The notes under the pieces were generated by a model. The model worked only from the letters and a program-made list of their open reading frames with translations. It made no database searches and was not told where the DNA came from. DNA of 64,000 bases, from assembly GCA_018881555.1 (NCBI GenBank), contig JACAXG010000034.1, positions 199,327-263,326 of the forward strand. The letters are read 5' to 3'. Source of the stretch: Amblyornis subalaris (lineage: Eukaryota > Chordata > Aves > Passeriformes > Ptilonorhynchidae). The position numbers and the translations under genes were made by a program. Position 1 is the stretch's first letter. Each line of letters starts with the position of its first letter. Below, piece after piece: positions 60,160 through 64,000 of this stretch.

Positions 60160-60460
60160 GCTGCTGCCGTCCCGGGAAACCTGTCATTAAAGTCAATTAA
60201 CTTTTCCCACACTCCTCGTGAGCGGTGCAAAAGCCCCTCCTTGCTTCCTCCTTGGCTCTTAAGTGCTACCATATGGCACAGGCCCCCGCGCCCCCCCACG
60301 CCCGCCCTGCCTTTGATTCCAGCCAGACAGCCGGAGCTTTATGATTTAAGCCGGGAGAGCCCTCGTACCAAGCCCTGGGCCGCTCTGCGGCCAAGGTGGT
60401 TTTTTTAGCAGGCAAGGCTGTTTTCTGGCAGGAAATGAATAGCTCCCAGATGAGCTCAGG
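60160..60460. promoter_or_regulatory. Candidate Notch/HES-responsive element 3' of HES1
   Basis: CATTAAAGTCAATTAAC is followed by a reverse RBPJ motif TTCCCACA (60204-60211) and, three bases on, a reverse N-box CTCGTG (60215-60220). The block leads into a CpG-rich patch. Its combination of activator and HES-type repressor motifs echoes the HES1 promoter. Confidence 0.4.
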
Positions 60461-60474
60461 AACCTGAGAGGTCG

Positions 60475-60745
60475 TGAGAAAGGAGCGAACCCCCGGCGCG
60501 GTGGCGGGCTGCCAGCGGTGTGGGGAGCGCGGGAGGGAGGGAGCGCGCTGCTGCCGCCGCACACGAGCGCGCCCGGCCCCCGCTGGCAGGCGGCGGGGCC
60601 GGACGCCGGCAGCCCGCGGCCGCACGCCGCCCGCACGCCGAGCCCCGGCCCCGCGGCGGCACAGCCCCCCGGCCGGCTGTCCCCGACCATCGGCCTCACT
60701 CGTGCCAAGGGCCCGCCGCCGACGGCTGACCTTGGGCCGGGATCC
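60475..60745. other. Second CpG-rich island, 3 kb downstream of HES1
   Basis: CpG-dense G+C sequence of about 270 bp without TATA or an evident coding exon. It might be a promoter of a noncoding transcript or part of the regulatory element next to it. Confidence 0.5.
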
Positions 60746-61599
60746 AGGCGTCCGGCCCGCAGGGAGCGTGGGATGGTGGAGAAGCAGCCTAGCAGCCGGG
60801 CTGGGATTTGGGGGAGCGAGGCAGAAGTTCTGAGGAGGCCAGGACGAGAGTCCCCCGGGACCGGCGCTGTAAGCCTGCCCGGGGGCTGCATGCTGAGAGC
60901 AGGTTGGGGTGGCTGCCCAGGATGCTCCAGCCCCTTGGCTCCTAGTTGGGACACACGATCCGATGGTGGCACCAGACCTGGTAGCCCGTGGCGTTGGCTT
61001 GCACCAGCACCTCTAGGCTAGCACCCGCCTTTGCTCTACCGCTGCCCCTGGGGCAGGGAAGGGGACCTGTGATTTACAGGGATGACATGTGTTTTACTTA
61101 AGTCAAACAAAAGCCCGGTTTGTTTTGCGGAGCATAGACTTCCTGGGGGGATCAGCCCAGACAAATGACTCCACTCCCGTTTATTAAACATTTGTGTCCA
61201 TGCAATCAGCTGGTGCTGGGAATGGCTGGACAATCTTCTCCCCTTCCCAGCCTCTGCAGGAGGAGTGATTTCTGATGTCTCTGCCCCAGCAGAGCTGTGC
61301 CCCAGGGGTATCAGCTCCCCATTCCAGTNCCTTGCAGGTGTCCAAGGACAGTGATACGATCCGTGCTGGCCATAGCCTCTGGACAGTTTTCCTGTACAGC
61401 NACAGCTTAGCCCTGTGCCAGCACCCACAGTGAGCACTGGGAGCAGACTGGGGGCACATGTCCTTCATGCCAGCACTGTAGCAAGGTTTACAAGGGGGCT
61501 GTGTGGCACTAAAGGGTGCGGGGCTGGAGGGGGCCTGCCCCTGTGTGTTTGCCAAGGGGAGTGTGGGGGCAGCAGGGCAGGGCAGAGGTGCTGTTGCTG
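60746..61599. other. No gene seen
   Basis: Unique sequence. No supported features. Confidence 0.55.
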
Positions 61600-61629
61600 A
61601 AGGACAGCCATGGAGGTAGGGCTACCTGC

Positions 61630-61740
61630 AATCTGTAATGATTAGGAAGCTGCTCCCAGAAGGGGTTTATTGCCAATAAAGCCAGCTCAGCACAACTGCT
61701 GGGGCATTAACCCTTATCTGCCTGGCCTGATAAGAGCCCT
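61630..61740. promoter_or_regulatory. Palindrome plus inverted GATA pair
   Basis: TTTATTG-C-CAATAAA (61666-61680) is a perfect 7-bp palindrome around one base and contains a CCAAT core. It is followed by CTTATC (61713-61718) and GATAAG (61729-61734), an inverted GATA pair ten bases apart. Confidence 0.4.
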
Positions 61741-64000
61741 GGGCTTCACCTTCCGGCCCAAGGAGAGCAAACAGCTGCAGCAGGGCATGGTACAGACTGC
61801 ACCATGCCCTGTCACCCTGGGGACCCAGCCAACATCCTGCGTGGGTGGGACGTGCCGCCCCAGCACGTGCTCCCAAAGCCCCTGGCCCCAACTCGCCCTG
61901 CCTGCTGCCCAGCACGCAGGGATGAGGACTCTGTACCCAGGCTCCCGAGGGGTTCAGCTGCACAAAAGCAGCATCTGACTTAATTAAAAGCAGACCTGCT
62001 GTAATGAGCCTGCCAGCGCAACAGCGTGGCTTGGGCAGCTCTGCTAGAGCAGAGGCTGAGACTCAGCCTCACCACAGGATTGGGACAGGAGGTGGCTCAG
62101 GCTCTGGGAGCCGGGGCTGGGAACCAGGGCTGGATCACCCTGTGACTCCCTGCAAAGCCACNTCTCTCTCCATGTCCTCCCAGCCCTGCCAAGGAAACAC
62201 AGCCTGTCTCTGATCCAGCCTGCTGCTGCATAGCACCTCGTCAAAACTCATCCCTAAAACTGCTCCTGGAGTGGGGCCTCTGCTGGGTCCTTCCCCCCAA
62301 GTGNGGGTCACACACCATTCCTGGGCTGTTGGCTCCCATCACACAGCCCAGCCACACTGGTACTGGGACCAGCAGTGATCGTGCCTGCCCTGCAAGGGAG
62401 ACATCTCCCAGGCTGTGCTAGGAGGAGGCTGCTCCCTGCTCCAGGTCCTCAGGGCTGGGATGACACACACCACTCTGGATGTGGGTGCACTGGGGTGCCT
62501 CGCAAGACCCTTTCCAATGGTGCCCTGCTTTTATTTCTATTGTTGTTTTGTCAGCTTTTTCTGACTGCTGAGGAGGTCAGAAGTGTTGAGAAATTTTCTT
62601 AGTGCAGGTAGCTTGGTGTGCAAGCTGCAGGCTGTGCCCTGGGCGGGGGTGGAATGGCTGGGCCCCAGAGCATGAGCTGTGAACTGGCACCGATCCTTTG
62701 CCTGACAAAGGACACAGGGACTTGTGGCACAACCCAGCAGGGAGGTGGCCTGTCACCCAGAGACTCTGCAGGACCCAGTGAACAATGAGGAGACCCCAGA
62801 CTAAATATCACGCTTGGATCAAGAGGCACATGCAGCACAGACTGTGAGGGTGTAAAACTCCAGGGATTCCTGTGTTCAGGTCCCTCCCCAGTGACACACA
62901 GCTTGACCTGTCATGTCACTACACCGTGATTTAATTAGGAACCAGAGGTCTGGACTCTGCTCTGGTAAATGTGGGATTGAGTCAGGGAGTGAAACTGGTC
63001 TGTGTGAGTGTGGGATGTGCAAGGAGTCAAATGGGGCACCCATCAGCTCACTAGAGCTGCCCACGGTGAAGGGCCTTTGGTCCCAGCAGTGGAAGTGCAG
63101 GGTGGTGTGAGTGTGACCCCCAGCGTGACTCCTCAATGGTCAGGCAGGAAAATCTCTTTAACAAGAGGGCTGTCATCAATGACTGGAGGCTCCCACAGCT
63201 TGTCCTGCTGCAGAAGATGGGCTTGTAGCTCTGTTCTTTAGAAAACATTGTGAGTTCTTGAAACCATGAAACAATCTGGCTGGTGTTTCTCCCTCTGACT
63301 TTGGAAATCTGGACAGTGTTTGTACCAAGAGAGGGAGCAGGATATAGAGACACATGCCCAACCTCAGTTACGTATCTTGCCTGGCTCTGGCTCCTACAGC
63401 CCTGCTGCAGCTCAGGCACAGAAAAACTCCCATCTCTTTTGGCAGCACTAACACTCACGGGGCATCTGCGAGAGGAAATGGTACTAGGCCCCAGACCCCT
63501 AGCCCAGCAACATCCTCACTGATGCTGTGACTAGTATAAAGCAAGACCAACAGAGGCTGATTCTGCCAGGCTTGGGAAACATTTGGCTTTGTTTGCATCT
63601 CCAGTATCAGGCTGAGCCTCATCCCTGCCACCATCAGCAACAGGCTCTTGTCCAGACCTGGAAGACAACCTGCCTTTGTTCCAGCAGTGAAATGAATCCT
63701 GTTTATGGCAGGGCAGAGCAAATGGTCCATTGCACTCAGGTGTTCAACAGTAACATGTAAATGCAAAGCCATACCAGAGACCTGCATGGCTGTGGAAAAG
63801 GGGCCAAGACATCTTTCAGAGCTGCATGGGTGCTGAGGAGACAGAGAGTCTGGAAGGGGAGGGGGAGCTTTGGGATGGTGATGCATCAGGACAAACCCAT
63901 CCACTGGGCAGTGTTTCCAACCAAACCAGTCTCCCGCATGGTGAAGGGACAGGGAAATTGGAGCACTTATCCCAAACTCTGCATCTGGGAGGGCTCTGGC
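61741..64000. other. No gene seen
   Basis: Unique, moderately GC-rich DNA to the window end. Only short overlapping frames. Confidence 0.55.

Noticed and set aside
1..64000. CRISPR arrays, operons, ribosome binding sites, phage or bacterial mobile elements
   Set aside because: None present. Spliced gene, CpG island and CR1 show vertebrate DNA, so bacterial feature types do not apply.

Overview
This is eukaryotic, vertebrate, and most probably avian DNA. The evidence is one clear chicken-repeat-1 (CR1) LINE 3' end at about 40.32-40.47 kb, very low interspersed-repeat density, short introns, a strong CpG-island promoter and a HES1-class protein of vertebrate type. The species cannot be named from the sequence. 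Isolated single N bases are scattered through the window.

The only gene I can annotate with high confidence lies on the + strand at 55.8-57.5 kb. It is a complete four-exon HES1-class bHLH-Orange transcriptional repressor, 258 residues long and ending in WRPW. It sits in a CpG island (about 54.95-56.27 kb). Its promoter has a TATA box, three CCAAT/ATTGG boxes, two N-boxes (CACGAG) and a head-to-head pair of RBPJ/CSL sites with the 16-bp spacing known for the Notch-responsive HES1 promoter. Its 3' UTR carries a perfect 8-mer miR-9 site, a Pumilio motif and an AATAAA signal. Together these are the parts of the Notch-driven, self-repressing, unstable-mRNA HES1 oscillator. The N-terminal half points to HES1 rather than HES4, but a 'HES-1-like' paralogue is not excluded without synteny.

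The 55 kb upstream looks like a regulatory gene desert. It holds many AT-rich, motif-dense blocks of the kind that are often conserved enhancers (about 2.1, 5.6-6.2, 6.65, 11.5, 13.2, 15.4, 18.2, 38.3, 39.6, 46, 47.9, 48.9, 49.7 and 54.1 kb), separated by GC-rich unconstrained-looking DNA with tandem repeats and microsatellites. Three blocks (17.1, 39.7 and 60.3 kb) pair an AT-rich core with a small CpG-rich patch. Conservation is inferred from appearance, not measured.

The one other possible gene is a minus-strand pair of phase-compatible exons (36.02-35.25 kb) encoding hydrophobic segments and an acidic C-terminal tail. It resembles the 3' end of a small multi-pass membrane protein but is unproven. 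A strong 99-nt imperfect hairpin at 13.94-14.04 kb is the most striking structure that no gene explains. Downstream of HES1 (57.76-64 kb) I see no gene, only further candidate regulatory blocks.
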